Source: Pseudomonadota bacterium (lineage in GTDB: Bacteria; Pseudomonadota; Gammaproteobacteria; Steroidobacterales; Steroidobacteraceae). From it: a DNA stretch of 34,446 nt. The notes beneath the pieces are model-generated. The model saw only the letters and a program-made list of their open reading frames with translations. It ran no database searches and had not been told where the DNA came from. Of this stretch, positions 34,260-34,446 are shown piece after piece. Location of the stretch: assembly GCA_021838635.1 (NCBI GenBank), contig JAKCDC010000029.1:1-34446 (forward strand). Direction: 5' to 3'. Within the stretch, counting starts at the first letter, position 1. The number at the start of each line of letters is the position of its first letter. The translations under genes and the position numbers were made by a program.

Positions 34260-34446
34260 GCGGGCCTCGTCACTCCCACTCAATTGTCTCCGGCAATTAT
34301 ACTACCCAGCACGTAAGTATTTGCAGCTACGCGGCTGCATAACAGGTCTCCGGCGCCCGGAAGAAGCTGCGGACGCGACCGGGCCGCCTCTGCAGGAAGC
34401 GTAGCCGACTGACGACTGTGCGGTGCAAATCCTTGGGACCTTCGAG
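34260..34446 (-). promoter_or_regulatory. Leader and promoter of the methyltransferase gene
   Basis: A perfect TATAAT (minus strand, 34301-34296) lies at an expected distance from a TGCAAA -35-like hexamer with an 18-nt spacer. Transcription should begin near 34289, giving a leader of about 50 nt. The rest of this edge (34330-34446) shows no recognisable gene. Confidence 0.5.

Noticed and set aside
34310-34365. Possible tmRNA tag-like string near the right edge
   Set aside because: GCAGCTACGCGGCTGCATAA looks slightly like a tag end, but no tmRNA 5' end, tRNA-like domain or proper tag frame is present.

Overview
The window is high-GC DNA from a gammaproteobacterium. The strongest clue is gene order: queA-tgt-yajC-secD-secF-suhB-trmJ, then iscS-iscA-ndk-rlmN-pilF/pilW-rodZ-hisS-yfgM-bamB-der. 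This is collinear with the block known from Pseudomonas and relatives. Small accessory genes and the protein sequences suggest a Xanthomonadales/Nevskiales-like lineage, but the genus cannot be fixed from this sequence. A thiosulfate-oxidation-type cluster (DoxDA) hints at a sulfur-using or acid-tolerant organism.

Region 1 (1-6908) is an accessory island on the 3' side of a tRNA-Leu gene. It holds a BrnT/BrnA toxin-antitoxin pair, a GNAT acetyltransferase, a Fic-domain protein, an exported protein of unknown function, a Phd/VapC toxin-antitoxin pair, a small CxxC protein, and an ArsR regulator overlapping an SRPBCC (AHSA1-like) gene. The 3' end of the tRNA is repeated at 1681-1700 and 4278-4303, exactly or nearly exactly. 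After each copy, at the same 50-nt distance, lies a 43-nt C-rich/G-rich module with an inverted repeat. The two segments so delimited are about 2.6 kb each, carry different cargo and contain no integrase.

Region 2 (6909-7224, minus strand) is the tRNA-Leu gene itself. It is split by a 232-nt group I intron in the anticodon loop. Homology to the cyanobacterial tRNA-Leu(UAA) intron is evident, but here the spliced anticodon would be CAA, and the base before the 5' splice site is C instead of the usual U.

Region 3 (7310-15921) holds tRNA queuosine modification (queA, tgt), the Sec accessory complex (yajC, secD, secF), suhB, an amino-acid permease of the CAT type, and trmJ.

Region 4 (15940-18635, minus strand) is a three-gene operon interrupting the conserved order: a periplasmic DsrE-like protein, an orphan ModA-like periplasmic binding protein, and a fused DoxDA thiosulfate:quinone oxidoreductase. 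A 14-bp direct repeat with a nested palindrome lies between this operon and the divergent iscS.

Region 5 (18854-28744, plus strand) starts with a cysteine desulfurase fused to a degenerate IscU-like domain, then an A-type Fe-S carrier, ndk, rlmN, a type IV pilus/TPR lipoprotein, rodZ, hisS, yfgM, bamB and der. iscR, iscU, hscBA, fdx and ispG, which commonly sit in this block, are absent here.

Region 6 (28763-34446) holds a glutaryl-CoA-type acyl-CoA dehydrogenase, 3-methyladenine DNA glycosylase I, a solitary ArsR regulator, an HAD phosphatase with a small membrane protein, a four-helix membrane protein, and a Zn-ribbon SAM methyltransferase preceded by a strong promoter and a small upstream reading frame. 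GTG and TTG starts are frequent throughout.
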